64,000 nucleotides of DNA from CALKAL01 sp051846895 (GCA_051846895.1 JBPYCQ010000006.1:163617-227616); one strand, 5' to 3'. Shown: positions 8,116 to 17,544, numbered from the stretch's first letter. Notes: generated by a model from the letters alone, not told the origin. Numbers and translations: made by a program.

Positions 8116-8144
8116 TTGATGTGGTAGGAACTTTTTGGTATTAT
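8116..8144 (+). promoter_or_regulatory. Promoter of the glycolytic (cggR-gapA) operon
   Basis: TTGATG (8116-8121), a 17-bp spacer and TATTAT (8139-8144), immediately followed by AAT. It lies 26 bp upstream of the CggR operator, so the repressor would act downstream of the start site as a roadblock. Confidence 0.65.
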
Positions 8145-8170
8145 AATATGTAGATATTTTTTGAATGATG

Positions 8171-8208
8171 CGGGACAATTTACGTCTATGCAAAGGACTA
8201 TTTATGTC
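8171..8208 (+). promoter_or_regulatory. CggR operator (two tandem repeats)
   Basis: CGGGAC-N6-CGTC is followed by a second unit AAGGAC-N6-TGTC. This is the tandem arrangement known for B. subtilis CggR (CGGGAC-N6-TGTC repeated). It lies in the cggR leader, 27 bp before the TTG start. Confidence 0.8.
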
Positions 8209-8234
8209 CATCAAAAAAGGCAGGTGATTCCTTT

Positions 8235-9263
8235 TTGAGTGAATGGTTTCAATTACAACAAAAACTCGTTCCTGATTTATTAAAGACGATTGACCAGCGA
8301 TATAGCATTCTTAAATCAATTGAACAATTACAACCTATTGGTCGACGTGCTTTAGCGGAATATTTAAACAAAACGGAAAGGCAAATTCGAAGTGAAATTG
8401 AATTTTTAGATGAACAAGGGTTAGTTGATGTGACCAATAAAGGAATGTTCGTATCCTTATCTGGTAAAGCAATTGTCGACAACTATCCTAACGTCTTAAG
8501 AGAGATGACAGATATCAATGTGTTGGAAAAGCGTCTTAAACATTTACTTCGTATTGAACACGTGTATGTCGTTTCGGGTAATGCTGATCAATCAGAAGAA
8601 GTAAAGCAAGTAATCGGACAAAAAGCGGCAGAGATTTTAATGAATTATTTTCACCCTCATACAGTCGTATCAGTAACTGGTGGGTCGACTGTTGCTGCTG
8701 TCGCGGACTATCTTAAACCGATAAATCATGTTAAACCGCTTTTCGTACCTGCACGTGGGGGTCTTGGCAGAAATTATGAATATCAAGCAAGTTCAATTTG
8801 TGTGAAAATGGCTAATAACACAGATGGAGACTATCGTTTGCTGCACATCCCTGACACAGTAAGTGCGAAGTCGTATGAGTCGATGAAAGATGAACCCGAG
8901 GTAAAAGAAGTAATCGATTTAATTGATCAAGCAGACTTAGTTGTTCACGGTGTGGGCCATGCTCTTAAAATGGCAGAAAGACGTCATACGAGTGTTGAAA
9001 TATTAGACAAATTAAATGAAGAAGGTGCAGTTGGAGAAGCATTTGGATATTACTTTGACAAAGAGGGAAATACTATCCATAAAGTGAATTCGATCGGCAT
9101 CAAAAGGGAACAATTATTAAAAGTGAATTGTGTTGTAACAGTTGCGGGTGGTCGCTCCAAAGGTGAAGCGTTGTTTTCATTTTTCAAATGGGGAAAAAGT
9201 GATGTCCTTATAACAGATGAAGCGGCTGCTAATGAATTAATTAAAAAATTAGAAAGTAAATAG
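8235..9263 (+). CDS. cggR: Central glycolytic genes regulator CggR
   Basis: A 342-residue SorC-family repressor. The N-terminal winged helix-turn-helix lies at about residues 25-65 (PIGRRALAEYLNKTERQIRS), and the C-terminal sugar-phosphate-binding domain (about 90-340) includes VSVTGGSTVAAVADYL, which contacts fructose-1,6-bisphosphate in the family. It represses its own operon when FBP is low. The start is a TTG at 8235 behind AGGCAGGTGATT. gapA follows after 12 bp, and the matching operator is visible upstream. Confidence 0.96.
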   Translation: MSEWFQLQQKLVPDLLKTIDQRYSILKSIEQLQPIGRRALAEYLNKTERQIRSEIEFLDEQGLVDVTNKGMFVSLSGKAIVDNYPNVLREMTDINVLEKRLKHLLRIEHVYVVSGNADQSEEVKQVIGQKAAEILMNYFHPHTVVSVTGGSTVAAVADYLKPINHVKPLFVPARGGLGRNYEYQASSICVKMANNTDGDYRLLHIPDTVSAKSYESMKDEPEVKEVIDLIDQADLVVHGVGHALKMAERRHTSVEILDKLNEEGAVGEAFGYYFDKEGNTIHKVNSIGIKREQLLKVNCVVTVAGGRSKGEALFSFFKWGKSDVLITDEAAANELIKKLESK

Positions 9264-9275
9264 GAGGAATATAAA

Positions 9276-10283
9276 ATGGCTGTGAAAGTTGGAATTAACG
9301 GGTTTGGAAGAATTGGGAGAAGGATTTTTCGTGCGGCAATTAATAATGAACAAATAGAAATTGTAGCGATAAATGATTTAACTGGTGCAGATATGTTAGC
9401 TCATTTATTAAAATATGATTCTGTCCACGGTGTAATGGAAGAAGAAGTAGAAGCGAAAGATGATGCCATTATCGTAAACGGTAAGGATGTAAAAGTGTTA
9501 CAGGAGCGAGACCCTGAAAGCTTACCATGGGGTGAATTAGGTGTGGACATCGTTATTGAATCAACAGGAATTTTCCGTGATCGTGAAGGAGCACAGAAGC
9601 ATATTAATGCTGGAGCTAAAAAAGTGATCATTTCAGCACCAGGTAAAGATGTCGATTTAACGATTGTTATGGGTGTTAATGATGAGAAATATGATGCAAA
9701 CAACCACCACATCGTGTCAAATGCATCTTGTACTACTAACTGTTTAGCACCTGTTGCAAAAGTGCTTGATCAAAAGTTCGGTATTAAACGTGGAATTATG
9801 ACGACGGTTCACTCGTATACGAATGATCAACAAATCCTTGACTTACCACATAAAGATTATCGTCGTGCGCGTGCAGCTGCAGAAAATATTATCCCGACTT
9901 CTACAGGTGCAGCAGAAGCTGTCGCTAAAGTGTTACCACAATTAAAAGGAAAACTAACTGGTATGGCAATGCGTGTCCCAACGCCAAACGTTTCTATCGT
10001 CGACTTAGTAGCGGAGCTTGGTCAAAATGTGACGACTGAACAAGTTAATCAAGCGTTAAAAGAGGCGTCAGAAAATGAGCTTAACGGTTATTTAGGATAT
10101 AATGAATTGCCTTTAGTATCAAGCGATTATAATGGTAACCCATTATCATCCATCGTAGATGGCTTATCAACATTAGTTATGGAAGATAATTTAGTTAAAG
10201 TTGTCTCTTGGTATGACAATGAATCAGGCTATTCAAATCGTTGTGTTGATCTAGCTATTTATATGGCAAAACAAGGTTTATAA
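9276..10283 (+). CDS. gapA: Glyceraldehyde-3-phosphate dehydrogenase, glycolytic (GapA)
   Basis: 335 residues. It converts glyceraldehyde-3-phosphate, NAD+ and phosphate to 1,3-bisphosphoglycerate. It has the Rossmann motif GINGFGRIGR (residues 6-15), NAD-type AINDL with Asp34, catalytic Cys152 in SNASCTTNC and His179 in TTVHS. The operon position after cggR marks it as the glycolytic, NAD-dependent form rather than GapB. The ATG at 9276 follows TAGGAGGAATATAAA. A terminator-like hairpin lies between it and pgk. Confidence 0.98.
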   Translation: MAVKVGINGFGRIGRRIFRAAINNEQIEIVAINDLTGADMLAHLLKYDSVHGVMEEEVEAKDDAIIVNGKDVKVLQERDPESLPWGELGVDIVIESTGIFRDREGAQKHINAGAKKVIISAPGKDVDLTIVMGVNDEKYDANNHHIVSNASCTTNCLAPVAKVLDQKFGIKRGIMTTVHSYTNDQQILDLPHKDYRRARAAAENIIPTSTGAAEAVAKVLPQLKGKLTGMAMRVPTPNVSIVDLVAELGQNVTTEQVNQALKEASENELNGYLGYNELPLVSSDYNGNPLSSIVDGLSTLVMEDNLVKVVSWYDNESGYSNRCVDLAIYMAKQGL

Positions 10284-10320
10284 AATAATCAACATTGACG
10301 GTTAATAATGGTAAACTTAA

Positions 10321-10350
10321 GGGGGAACATAAAAGTGTTCCTCCTTTATT
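10321..10350 (+). terminator. Terminator/attenuator between gapA and pgk
   Basis: GGGGGAACA pairs with TGTTCCTCC (one G-T) around TAAAAG, followed by TTTATT. The weak T-run suggests partial termination or 3'-end protection of the cggR-gapA transcript, with some read-through into pgk. Confidence 0.7.
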
Positions 10351-10380
10351 ATGTACATATCTTAATTGGAGGTTTATTAA

Positions 10381-11580
10381 ATGACTCGAAAATTGACACT
10401 AAAAGACGTAAATTTAAAAGGGAAAAAAGTACTTTGTCGTGTGGATTTTAATGTGCCTATTTCAGATGGAGAAATATCTGATGACACGAGAATCCGTGCA
10501 GCTCTTCCAACTATTAATTATTTAATTAATGAAGGGGCAATCGTAATTTTAGCAAGTCATTTAGGACGTCCTAAAGGAAAAGTTGTTGAAGAGTTACACT
10601 TGGATCCAATCGCACAACATTTAAGCAATCTATTAGAACAGCGAGTATTTAAAACGGATGATGTATATAGTGAAGAAGTCGTCCAAACCGTCAATGAATT
10701 ATCAGAAGGTGATGTCCTTTTATTAGAAAATGTACGCTTCCATCCTGGTGAAGAAAAAAATGATCCAGAACTAGCGAAACAATTTGCATCACTTGCAGAT
10801 ATTTTTGTAAATGACGCTTTTGGCACTGCACATCGAGCGCATGCATCAACTGAAGGTGTGGCTCACCATTTAACAGCGGTTTCTGGCTTTTTACTTCAGA
10901 AAGAAATTGAAGTGTTAGGAAAAGCTTTAGAAAATCCAGAGCGCCCTTTTACTGCGATTATTGGTGGTGCAAAAGTAAAGGATAAAATCGGTGTCATCGA
11001 CAATTTATTAGACAAAGTCGACCATCTATTAATCGGTGGGGGTCTTTCTTATACTTTTATTAAAGCGCAAGGATATGAAATTGGTGACTCTCTTTTAGAA
11101 GAAGATAAAATAGAGTTGGCTAAACAATTTTTACAAAAAGCGGATGAGAAAGGTGTCAAACTACATCTGCCACTTGATGCCGTAATTGCTGATGAGTTTT
11201 CAAAAGACGCCAAGACCGAAGTTGTGGATATTGATTCGATTCCAGCAGGCTGGCAAGGGTTAGATATAGGGCCAAAAACCATTGAACATTTTAGTTCTAT
11301 AATAGGTGATTCAAAATTAATTATTTGGAACGGTCCGATGGGTGTTTTTGAATATGAAGCTTTTGCTAATGGGACAAAAAGTGTAGCTGAAGCTTTAGCT
11401 AAAACAGATGGCTATACAGTCATAGGTGGAGGCGATTCCGCATCAGCTGTTGAAAAGTTTAATTTTGCTGAACAAATGGACCATATTTCAACTGGTGGTG
11501 GAGCATCACTTGAATTCATGGAAGGAAAAACATTACCAGGTATCGCAGCATTAACAGAATATAAAGATGAGGTGAAATAG
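10381..11580 (+). CDS. pgk: Phosphoglycerate kinase
   Basis: 399 residues. It transfers phosphate from 1,3-bisphosphoglycerate to ADP. Substrate motifs RVDFNVP (residues 20-26) and SHLGRPKG (59-66), VNDAFGTAHRAHAS (143-156), NGPMGVFE (317-324) and the hinge/nucleotide motif GGGDS (349-353) are intact. The ATG at 10381 follows TTGGAGGTTTATTAA. The TTG start of tpiA comes 2 bp after the stop, so the lower glycolytic genes are tightly packed. Confidence 0.98.
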   Translation: MTRKLTLKDVNLKGKKVLCRVDFNVPISDGEISDDTRIRAALPTINYLINEGAIVILASHLGRPKGKVVEELHLDPIAQHLSNLLEQRVFKTDDVYSEEVVQTVNELSEGDVLLLENVRFHPGEEKNDPELAKQFASLADIFVNDAFGTAHRAHASTEGVAHHLTAVSGFLLQKEIEVLGKALENPERPFTAIIGGAKVKDKIGVIDNLLDKVDHLLIGGGLSYTFIKAQGYEIGDSLLEEDKIELAKQFLQKADEKGVKLHLPLDAVIADEFSKDAKTEVVDIDSIPAGWQGLDIGPKTIEHFSSIIGDSKLIIWNGPMGVFEYEAFANGTKSVAEALAKTDGYTVIGGGDSASAVEKFNFAEQMDHISTGGGASLEFMEGKTLPGIAALTEYKDEVK

Positions 11581-11582
11581 TC

Positions 11583-12347
11583 TTGAGAAAACCGATTATA
11601 GCAGGCAATTGGAAAATGAACAAACTGGCGGGAGATGGTGCCCGTTTTGTAATGAAAATGAGAGAGGATGTACCGAGTGAAGACAAGGTTGATACAGTCG
11701 TTTGTGCACCATTTATCCATCTTCCTTTTTTAACTGAAGCAGCAAGAGATTATCCGATTCGTATTGGTGCACAAAATATGCATTACGAAGAATCCGGTGC
11801 TTATACTGGTGAGGTTAGTCCTGAGATGCTGAAAGATATTTTAGTTGATTATGTTATTATAGGTCACTCAGAGCGTCGTCAATATTTTAACGAAACGGAT
11901 GAAACGGTTAATAAAAAGGTTCATGCCGCTTTTAAACATGACTTACTACCAATTGTTTGTGTTGGTGAATCACTTGAACAACGTGAAAATAACGAAACAA
12001 TGTCGTTTGTTGAACAACAAGTGAAGCTAGCTTTGGAAGGATTAACTGATGAGCAAGTAAAAAATGTCGTCATCGCTTATGAACCAATCTGGGCAATTGG
12101 AACTGGAAAAACGGCCTCAAGTGAAGATGCGAATGATGTATGTAAACATATTCGAGAAGTCGTTGAAAAGCTTTATTCAAGGGAAGTTGCGGAAGCTGTT
12201 AGAATTCAATATGGTGGAAGCGTGAAACCAGATAACATAAAAGAATTACTGAATATGTCTGATATTGATGGTGCATTAGTTGGTGGAGCCAGCTTAGAAC
12301 TTGAATCATTTTTACAACTAGTGGAGGCTGGTGCTAATGTCAACTAA
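11583..12347 (+). CDS. tpiA: Triosephosphate isomerase
   Basis: 254 residues. It interconverts dihydroxyacetone phosphate and glyceraldehyde-3-phosphate. Catalytic Lys11 lies in GNWKMN, His95 in GHSERR and Glu167 in AYEPIWAIGTG; phosphate-binding loops GTGKTAS and GGS are present. The TTG start at 11583 is preceded by GAGGTGAAA, which overlaps the pgk end. The 3' end overlaps gpmI by 11 bp. Confidence 0.98.
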   Translation: MRKPIIAGNWKMNKLAGDGARFVMKMREDVPSEDKVDTVVCAPFIHLPFLTEAARDYPIRIGAQNMHYEESGAYTGEVSPEMLKDILVDYVIIGHSERRQYFNETDETVNKKVHAAFKHDLLPIVCVGESLEQRENNETMSFVEQQVKLALEGLTDEQVKNVVIAYEPIWAIGTGKTASSEDANDVCKHIREVVEKLYSREVAEAVRIQYGGSVKPDNIKELLNMSDIDGALVGGASLELESFLQLVEAGANVN

Positions 12348-13875
12348 TCCGTTAGCGGCGTTAATCATTTTAGATGGATTTGCTTTAAGGGAAGAAAAAC
12401 ATGGAAATGCTATTAAGCAGGCGAAAATTCCACATTTCGATAACTATTGGAACAGCTATCCGCACTCGACGTTACAAGCGTGCGGGGAAGCGGTCGGTTT
12501 ACCTGAAGGCCAGATGGGAAATTCCGAAGTTGGCCATTTAAATATAGGGGCAGGTCGAATCGTTCACCAAAGCTTATCACGGATTAATTTAGCTATTAGT
12601 AATCGGTCTTTTCATGATAATAAAGCGTTTTTACGTGCTGTTGAACATGTGAAGAAAAATGATAGTGCTCTGCATATTTTTGGACTGTTATCAGATGGCG
12701 GTGTCCATAGTCATATTGATCACATTTTTGCTTTATTAGAAATGGCTCGAGAACAAACTGTTGATCAAGTATATGTTCATGCTTTTTTAGATGGACGTGA
12801 TGTTGGACCGAAGACAGCAGTTGAGTTTATTGATCAACTTCAGGCTAAAATGATTGAACTTGGTGTTGGTGAGCTTGCAACGATTACAGGGCGTTATTTT
12901 GCTATGGACCGAGATAAACGATGGGAGCGTGTTGAAAAAGCTTATCGAGTTTTGCGGCTTGGTGAAGGAAGAAAGGCAAAGTTTGCTGAAGCGGCTATTC
13001 AAGCATCCTATTCAAATCAAGTCGTTGATGAATTCGTTGAGCCTATTGTGATGGTTGATCAAGATGAACGGCCTATTGCCACTGTGTCGGATGGGGATGC
13101 CATCATTTTTGCCAATTTCCGTCCAGACCGCGCCATCCAATTGACTGATGTTTTCAGCAATAATCGTTTAGACGTGTTTGAAAATAGTTACGAACCGATT
13201 AAGAAGCTTTATATGGTGACGATGACACAATATAGTGATGAATTTGAAAACGTGGACGTCGCTTTTCCGCCAGATATGCCTAAAAATACAATTGGCGAAG
13301 TCGTTTCCACCTATGGATATAGTCAGTTACGTATTGCCGAAACAGAAAAATATCCACATGTCACCTATTTCATGAACGGTGGAATTGAGGATAAATTTCC
13401 TGGGGAAAACAGAATTTTAATTAACTCACCTAAAGTGGCAACGTATGATTTGCAGCCAGAGATGAGTGCTTATGAAGTAACAGATGCTTTACTCGAAGTG
13501 CTTGATGAAAAGCCACCAAACTTAATCATTTTGAATTTCGCTAACCCTGACATGGTCGGCCATTCAGGAAAACTAGAACCAACTATCAAAGCATTAGAAG
13601 CCGTTGATGAATGTCTTGGTAAAATTGTAGATAAGATTATTAAGCTAGGTGGGACAGCAATTATTACTGCTGATCACGGTAATGCCGACAAGGTGTTAAA
13701 TGATGACGGAAGCCCAATGACGGCACATACGACTAATCCAGTTCCAGTTATCGTGACGAAAGATGATGTCGAATTGCGAGATGACGGTATACTAGGCGAT
13801 TTAGCTCCAACCTTGTTAGAACTCTTGAATATTAAAAAACCACAAGAGATGACAGGGAAGTCGTTAATTAAATGA
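12337..13875 (+). CDS. gpmI: 2,3-bisphosphoglycerate-independent phosphoglycerate mutase
   Basis: About 512 residues from the ATG at 12337. It converts 3- to 2-phosphoglycerate with two Mn ions, important in sporulating Bacilli. The first metal ligand Asp13 lies in ILDGFALRE and the phosphorylated Ser63 in GNSEVGH; HAFLDGRDVGP, NFRPDRA and TADHGN are present. The ATG is chosen over a GTG six bases upstream because GGAGG is 9 nt from the ATG but only 3 nt from the GTG. It overlaps tpiA. The expected next gene, eno, follows only after repeat array B. Confidence 0.97.
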   Translation: MSTNPLAALIILDGFALREEKHGNAIKQAKIPHFDNYWNSYPHSTLQACGEAVGLPEGQMGNSEVGHLNIGAGRIVHQSLSRINLAISNRSFHDNKAFLRAVEHVKKNDSALHIFGLLSDGGVHSHIDHIFALLEMAREQTVDQVYVHAFLDGRDVGPKTAVEFIDQLQAKMIELGVGELATITGRYFAMDRDKRWERVEKAYRVLRLGEGRKAKFAEAAIQASYSNQVVDEFVEPIVMVDQDERPIATVSDGDAIIFANFRPDRAIQLTDVFSNNRLDVFENSYEPIKKLYMVTMTQYSDEFENVDVAFPPDMPKNTIGEVVSTYGYSQLRIAETEKYPHVTYFMNGGIEDKFPGENRILINSPKVATYDLQPEMSAYEVTDALLEVLDEKPPNLIILNFANPDMVGHSGKLEPTIKALEAVDECLGKIVDKIIKLGGTAIITADHGNADKVLNDDGSPMTAHTTNPVPVIVTKDDVELRDDGILGDLAPTLLELLNIKKPQEMTGKSLIK

Positions 13876-13902
13876 CGAGTTAGTCGTTGTTGAATGTCTA
13901 AT

Positions 13903-14169
13903 TTTGAACAATCACAACCCAAGTTTGAACAATTAGAATCCATGTTTGGACAATTACGACCCAAGTTTGAACAATTAGAATCCATGTTTGGACAATTACG
14001 ACCCAAGTTTAAACAATTAGGAGCTATGTTTGAACAATCACGACCCAAGTTTGAACAATTAGAAGTCATGTTTGGACAATTACGACCCAAGTTTGAACAA
14101 TTAGAATCCATGTTTGGACAATCACTGCGCAAGTTTGAACAATTCCGACTCGTGTTTAGACAAATCTAG
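13903..14169. repeat. Repeat array B: thirteen 21-bp units inside the glycolytic operon
   Basis: Units begin with TTTGRACAAT at 13903 and every 21 bp after that to 14155. Two unit types alternate over much of the array, one ending ...ATG and one ending ...AAG, making a 42-bp super-unit. Because 21 is a multiple of three, a 91-codon frame (FEQ repeats) stays open, but it lacks a convincing RBS. No terminator is seen between gpmI and eno, so the array is probably transcribed with the operon. Confidence 0.95.
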
Positions 14170-14233
14170 TTTTAATCTCACAGAAAAAGAGTTTTAAAAA
14201 ATAATAAGCCAATTATAAAAGGAGAGAATGTAA

Positions 14234-15517
14234 ATGCCATACATTATCGATGTTTATGCACGTGAAGTGCTAGATTCAAGAGGTAATCCTACAGTAGAAG
14301 TTGAAGTAGTTACAGAATCTGGAGCATTTGGTTCAGCATTAGTCCCGAGTGGAGCGTCAACTGGTGAATATGAAGCAGTTGAGCTTCGTGATGGTGATCG
14401 TGGCCGTTATTTAGGAAAAGGTGTTGAACAGGCTGTACGTAACGTCAATGATCTCATTGCCCCTGAATTAGTAGGATTTGATGTTCGTGATCAAGTATTA
14501 ATTGATCAGCAATTAATCGAGCTAGATGGAACTGAAAATAAAGGAAATCTAGGAGCCAACGCTATTTTAGGTGTTTCAATGGCAGCGGCCCATGCAGCTG
14601 CCGACTATTTAGATTTACCACTATATCAATATTTAGGTGGATTTAATGCACATACGTTACCAACGCCGATGATGAATATTTTAAACGGTGGAGAGCACGC
14701 GGATAATAACGTTGATATTCAGGAATTTATGATAATGCCGGTTAGTGCACCGACGTTTAAAGAGGCGTTGAGGCAAGGAACTGAAATTTTCCACGCGTTG
14801 AAAAAAGTACTTAAAGACAAAGGATACAATACAGCCGTTGGAGATGAAGGTGGTTTTGCTCCAAACTTAAAATCTAACGAAGAAGCCCTAGAAACAATTG
14901 TTGAAGCAATTGAAAAAGCCGGTTACAAACCAGGAACAGACATTAAATTAGCGATGGATGTGGCTGCATCTGAGCTATATCGTGATGGTAAGTATGAATT
15001 AAAAGGTGAAGGTGTCACTCGAACATCAGAAGAGATGGTGACATGGTATGAAGAGCTTGTTAATAAATATCCAATCATCTCGATTGAAGACGGTTTAGAT
15101 GAAAATGATTGGGAAGGTTTTAAGCTTCTAACAGAAAAACTCGGAGATCGTGTCCAACTCGTAGGTGATGATTTATTTGTAACGAATACGAAAAAATTAT
15201 CTCAAGGAATTGAACAAGGTGTAGGTAACTCTATACTAGTAAAAGTTAATCAAATCGGCACGTTAACAGAAACGTTCGAAGCGATTGAGATGGCGAAAAG
15301 GGCTGGATACACAGCTGTTATTTCTCACCGCTCAGGTGAAACAGAGGATGTAACGATTGCTGATATCGCTGTTGCAACTAATGCCGGTCAGATAAAAACT
15401 GGAGCACCATCTCGTACTGATCGTGTCGCCAAATATAACCAGTTACTCCGTATTGAAGATTATTTAGAAACAGCAGCTAAATATGCTGGCATGTCTGCTT
15501 TTTACAACTTAAAATAA
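14234..15517 (+). CDS. eno: Enolase
   Basis: 427 residues. It dehydrates 2-phosphoglycerate to phosphoenolpyruvate with Mg ions. Motifs include SRGNPTVEVEV, GASTGEYEA, the proton-transfer Glu region VGDEGGFAP, metal ligands in LAMDVAAS, SIEDGLDENDW and VGDDLF, catalytic Lys in LVKVNQIGT and the signature SHRSGETED. The ATG at 14234 follows AAAAGGAGAGAATGTAA. It is the last glycolytic gene; a strong terminator follows. Confidence 0.98.
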   Translation: MPYIIDVYAREVLDSRGNPTVEVEVVTESGAFGSALVPSGASTGEYEAVELRDGDRGRYLGKGVEQAVRNVNDLIAPELVGFDVRDQVLIDQQLIELDGTENKGNLGANAILGVSMAAAHAAADYLDLPLYQYLGGFNAHTLPTPMMNILNGGEHADNNVDIQEFMIMPVSAPTFKEALRQGTEIFHALKKVLKDKGYNTAVGDEGGFAPNLKSNEEALETIVEAIEKAGYKPGTDIKLAMDVAASELYRDGKYELKGEGVTRTSEEMVTWYEELVNKYPIISIEDGLDENDWEGFKLLTEKLGDRVQLVGDDLFVTNTKKLSQGIEQGVGNSILVKVNQIGTLTETFEAIEMAKRAGYTAVISHRSGETEDVTIADIAVATNAGQIKTGAPSRTDRVAKYNQLLRIEDYLETAAKYAGMSAFYNLK

Positions 15518-15528
15518 ATAAAGATTTC

Positions 15529-15569
15529 AAGTCTGCGCGATAAAGTTTTGTGCAGGCTTCTTTTTTTTT
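15529..15569 (+). terminator. Terminator of glycolytic operon
   Basis: AAGTCTGCGC pairs with GTGCAGGCTT (two G-T pairs), followed by nine T residues. Confidence 0.9.
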
Positions 15570-15627
15570 AATATTAATAGTATAATTGTCATAAAATTTA
15601 AATAACTCAATCCAAAGGGGGATAAAA

Positions 15628-16857
15628 ATGAATTTAACTAAACAAATTCTTATTGCTTTAGGACTAGGTTTATTAATTGGACTTGGTATGAATGCTTGGT
15701 TACCAGATTTGTTTGAGCCAGTAGATACTTATTTCTTTACACCAGTTGGACAAATATTTTTACGCCTAATTCAAATGATGGTAGTTCCAATTGTCTTTGT
15801 TTCTATTGTTTTAGGAACTGCGAGTATTGGTGATCCGAAAAAGCTAGGTAGAATTGGCGGAAAAACACTTTTATACTTTTTAAGTACAACCGCAATTGCT
15901 ATTACTATTGCGATGACATTAGCGTTCATCGTTAAACCTGGTGCAGAAGGTATGCTTGATGCTGACGTAACTTATGAAGCAGCAGAAGCACCGTCTGTTG
16001 TTAATACGTTACTTAATATTATTCCTAAAAACCCTGTAGCAGCTATGACGAATGGAGAGATGCTTCAAATTATTTTCTTTGCAGTGTTTATAGGATTTGG
16101 CTTGGCAGTATTAAGTAATAAAACTGATCGCGTACTCAAGTTATTTGAACAATTGAACGAACTTATTTTTTACTTAATTAAGATTGTGATGTATGTTGCT
16201 CCAATTGGGGCATTCGGTTTAATTGCCTCTGCAGTTGGTAGTGCGGGCCTTGATGCTATAAGATCAATGTTCGCTTATTTCATTGTCGTCGTCATTGCAT
16301 TAATTATTCATGCAGCTTTAGTTTATGGTTCTGTTGTTAAGTTTTTAGCAAAGAAAAATCCAGTTTGGTTTTTCAAAAACTTTATACCAGCGATGAGTGT
16401 TGCGTTCGGTACAGCGAGTAGTGGCGCTACACTTCCAGTATCGATGCAAACAGCACAAGAACGACTCGGTGTACGAAAGTCGGTCAGTAGCTTCGTCCAA
16501 CCTTTAGGGGCAACGATTAACATGGATGGAACCGCTATCATGCAGGGGGTTGCCACAGTATTTATTGCACAAGTGTATGCAGCTGATCTATCTGTCACAC
16601 AGATTCTTACTGTTTTACTTATTGCAACATTAGCTTCAATAGGTACAGCCGCCGTTCCTGGAGTTGGATTGGTTATGTTAGCCATGGTATTAAGCTCTGT
16701 TGGTCTTCCGGTAGAAGCAATTGGACTAATCTTAGGTGTTGACCGTTTACTTGATATGATGCGAACTGCTGTTAATATAACCGGGGATGCTGCTTGTGCT
16801 TTATTCGTTTCTGAAACGGAAAAAGATGAAGAAGAAGGAGCTGCACAAGCATCTTAA
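15628..16857 (+). CDS. Dicarboxylate/amino acid:cation symporter (GltT/GltP type)
   Basis: A 409-residue DAACS-family membrane transporter with about eight membrane helices and two re-entrant loops. The signatures are MMVVPIVFVSIVLG, the serine-rich loop FGTASSGATLPVS, NMDGTAIMQG and the second loop GTAAVPGVG. The family imports glutamate, aspartate or C4-dicarboxylates with Na+ or H+. The C-terminus ends in an acidic tail. The ATG follows AAAGGGGGATAAAA. It has its own terminator and is probably monocistronic. Substrate and coupling ion cannot be decided from sequence alone. Confidence 0.88.
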   Translation: MNLTKQILIALGLGLLIGLGMNAWLPDLFEPVDTYFFTPVGQIFLRLIQMMVVPIVFVSIVLGTASIGDPKKLGRIGGKTLLYFLSTTAIAITIAMTLAFIVKPGAEGMLDADVTYEAAEAPSVVNTLLNIIPKNPVAAMTNGEMLQIIFFAVFIGFGLAVLSNKTDRVLKLFEQLNELIFYLIKIVMYVAPIGAFGLIASAVGSAGLDAIRSMFAYFIVVVIALIIHAALVYGSVVKFLAKKNPVWFFKNFIPAMSVAFGTASSGATLPVSMQTAQERLGVRKSVSSFVQPLGATINMDGTAIMQGVATVFIAQVYAADLSVTQILTVLLIATLASIGTAAVPGVGLVMLAMVLSSVGLPVEAIGLILGVDRLLDMMRTAVNITGDAACALFVSETEKDEEEGAAQAS

Positions 16858-16882
16858 TTTAAATCATTTAATTGGCTACAAA

Positions 16883-16910
16883 AAGCTGTCAGCGTACTCG
16901 TTGGCAGCTT
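16883..16910 (+). terminator. Terminator after symporter gene
   Basis: AAGCTGTCAGCG pairs with CGTTGGCAGCTT (two G-T pairs) around TACT, then TATTATTT. Confidence 0.85.
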
Positions 16911-16995
16911 TATTATTTAGTGCTGTAATCTAGCTCTTGATCATTTGACATACATAATTAGCAAGTATGATAAAATAGAATTAAGAGGTGATACG

Positions 16996-17190
16996 ATGGT
17001 GGAAATTATTTTTTTGTTTTTATTCTTTGGTTTGATTTTGCTTTTATTAAACATTATAACGAGTATTTGGGCCTATCGTGATTCTTTACGGAAGGGTAAT
17101 AGTAAAGAATATTCAATCATCGTATTAGTTGGAACATTATTTTTCCCGGTCATAGGATTAATCGTCTATCTCATTATTAGAAATGATTAA
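16996..17190 (+). CDS. Small membrane protein, PLDc_N-like
   Basis: 64 residues from the ATG at 16996, which follows AAGAGGTGATACG. Two membrane segments (about 4-25 and 41-60) flank the basic loop WAYRDSLRKGNSKEYS. The second begins with LVGTLFFPVIGLIVYLI. This resembles the phospholipase D N-terminal (PLDc_N) membrane hairpin found in many short Bacillus proteins of unknown role. An upstream in-frame start at 16945 has no RBS and was rejected. Confidence 0.65.
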   Translation: MVEIIFLFLFFGLILLLLNIITSIWAYRDSLRKGNSKEYSIIVLVGTLFFPVIGLIVYLIIRND

Positions 17191-17295
17191 ATACACCTTG
17201 TCACACTTATCCAATTTTTAACCTTGCAATTGATGTCCTTGTTATGCTAAATTATTGTTATGGATTTGTGCGTACAATTAGGAGGTCAATAAACA

Positions 17296-17529
17296 ATGTA
17301 CACGTTTTTAGTTATACTTTTATTTATCATTACGCTTGGACTTATCGTTACTGTTTTATTACAATCTGGTAAAAGTGCAGGTCTTTCTGGAGCTATTTCT
17401 GGGGGAGCTGAACAATTATTCGGTAAACAAAAAGCACGAGGTATTGACGGTGTTTTACATCGTTTAACCGTTATTTTTAGTGTCTTATTTATTGTGATTA
17501 CCTTTTTATTAGGTTATATTGTAAGTTAA
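17296..17529 (+). CDS. secG: Preprotein translocase subunit SecG
   Basis: 77 residues with two membrane helices (about 2-22 and 52-74). The conserved middle reads VTVLLQSGKSAGLSGAISGGAEQLFG, split here by position (residues about 19-43), which identifies SecG, the accessory subunit of the SecYEG channel. The ATG follows TTAGGAGGTCAATAAACA. The B. subtilis order secG-est-rnr-smpB is conserved here. Confidence 0.95.
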   Translation: MYTFLVILLFIITLGLIVTVLLQSGKSAGLSGAISGGAEQLFGKQKARGIDGVLHRLTVIFSVLFIVITFLLGYIVS

Positions 17530-17544
17530 TAAGTAGAAGATTAG

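Noticed and set aside
13894..14169. 91-codon ORF made of FEQ repeats on the plus strand
   Set aside because: It is the 21-bp array read in frame. No convincing RBS precedes the ATG, and the equivalent frame in array D begins with a stop codon and has no start.
13903..14169. CRISPR array
   Set aside because: Units are 21 bp with no distinct 25-40 bp spacers, and no cas genes are in the window. The same holds for the other arrays.
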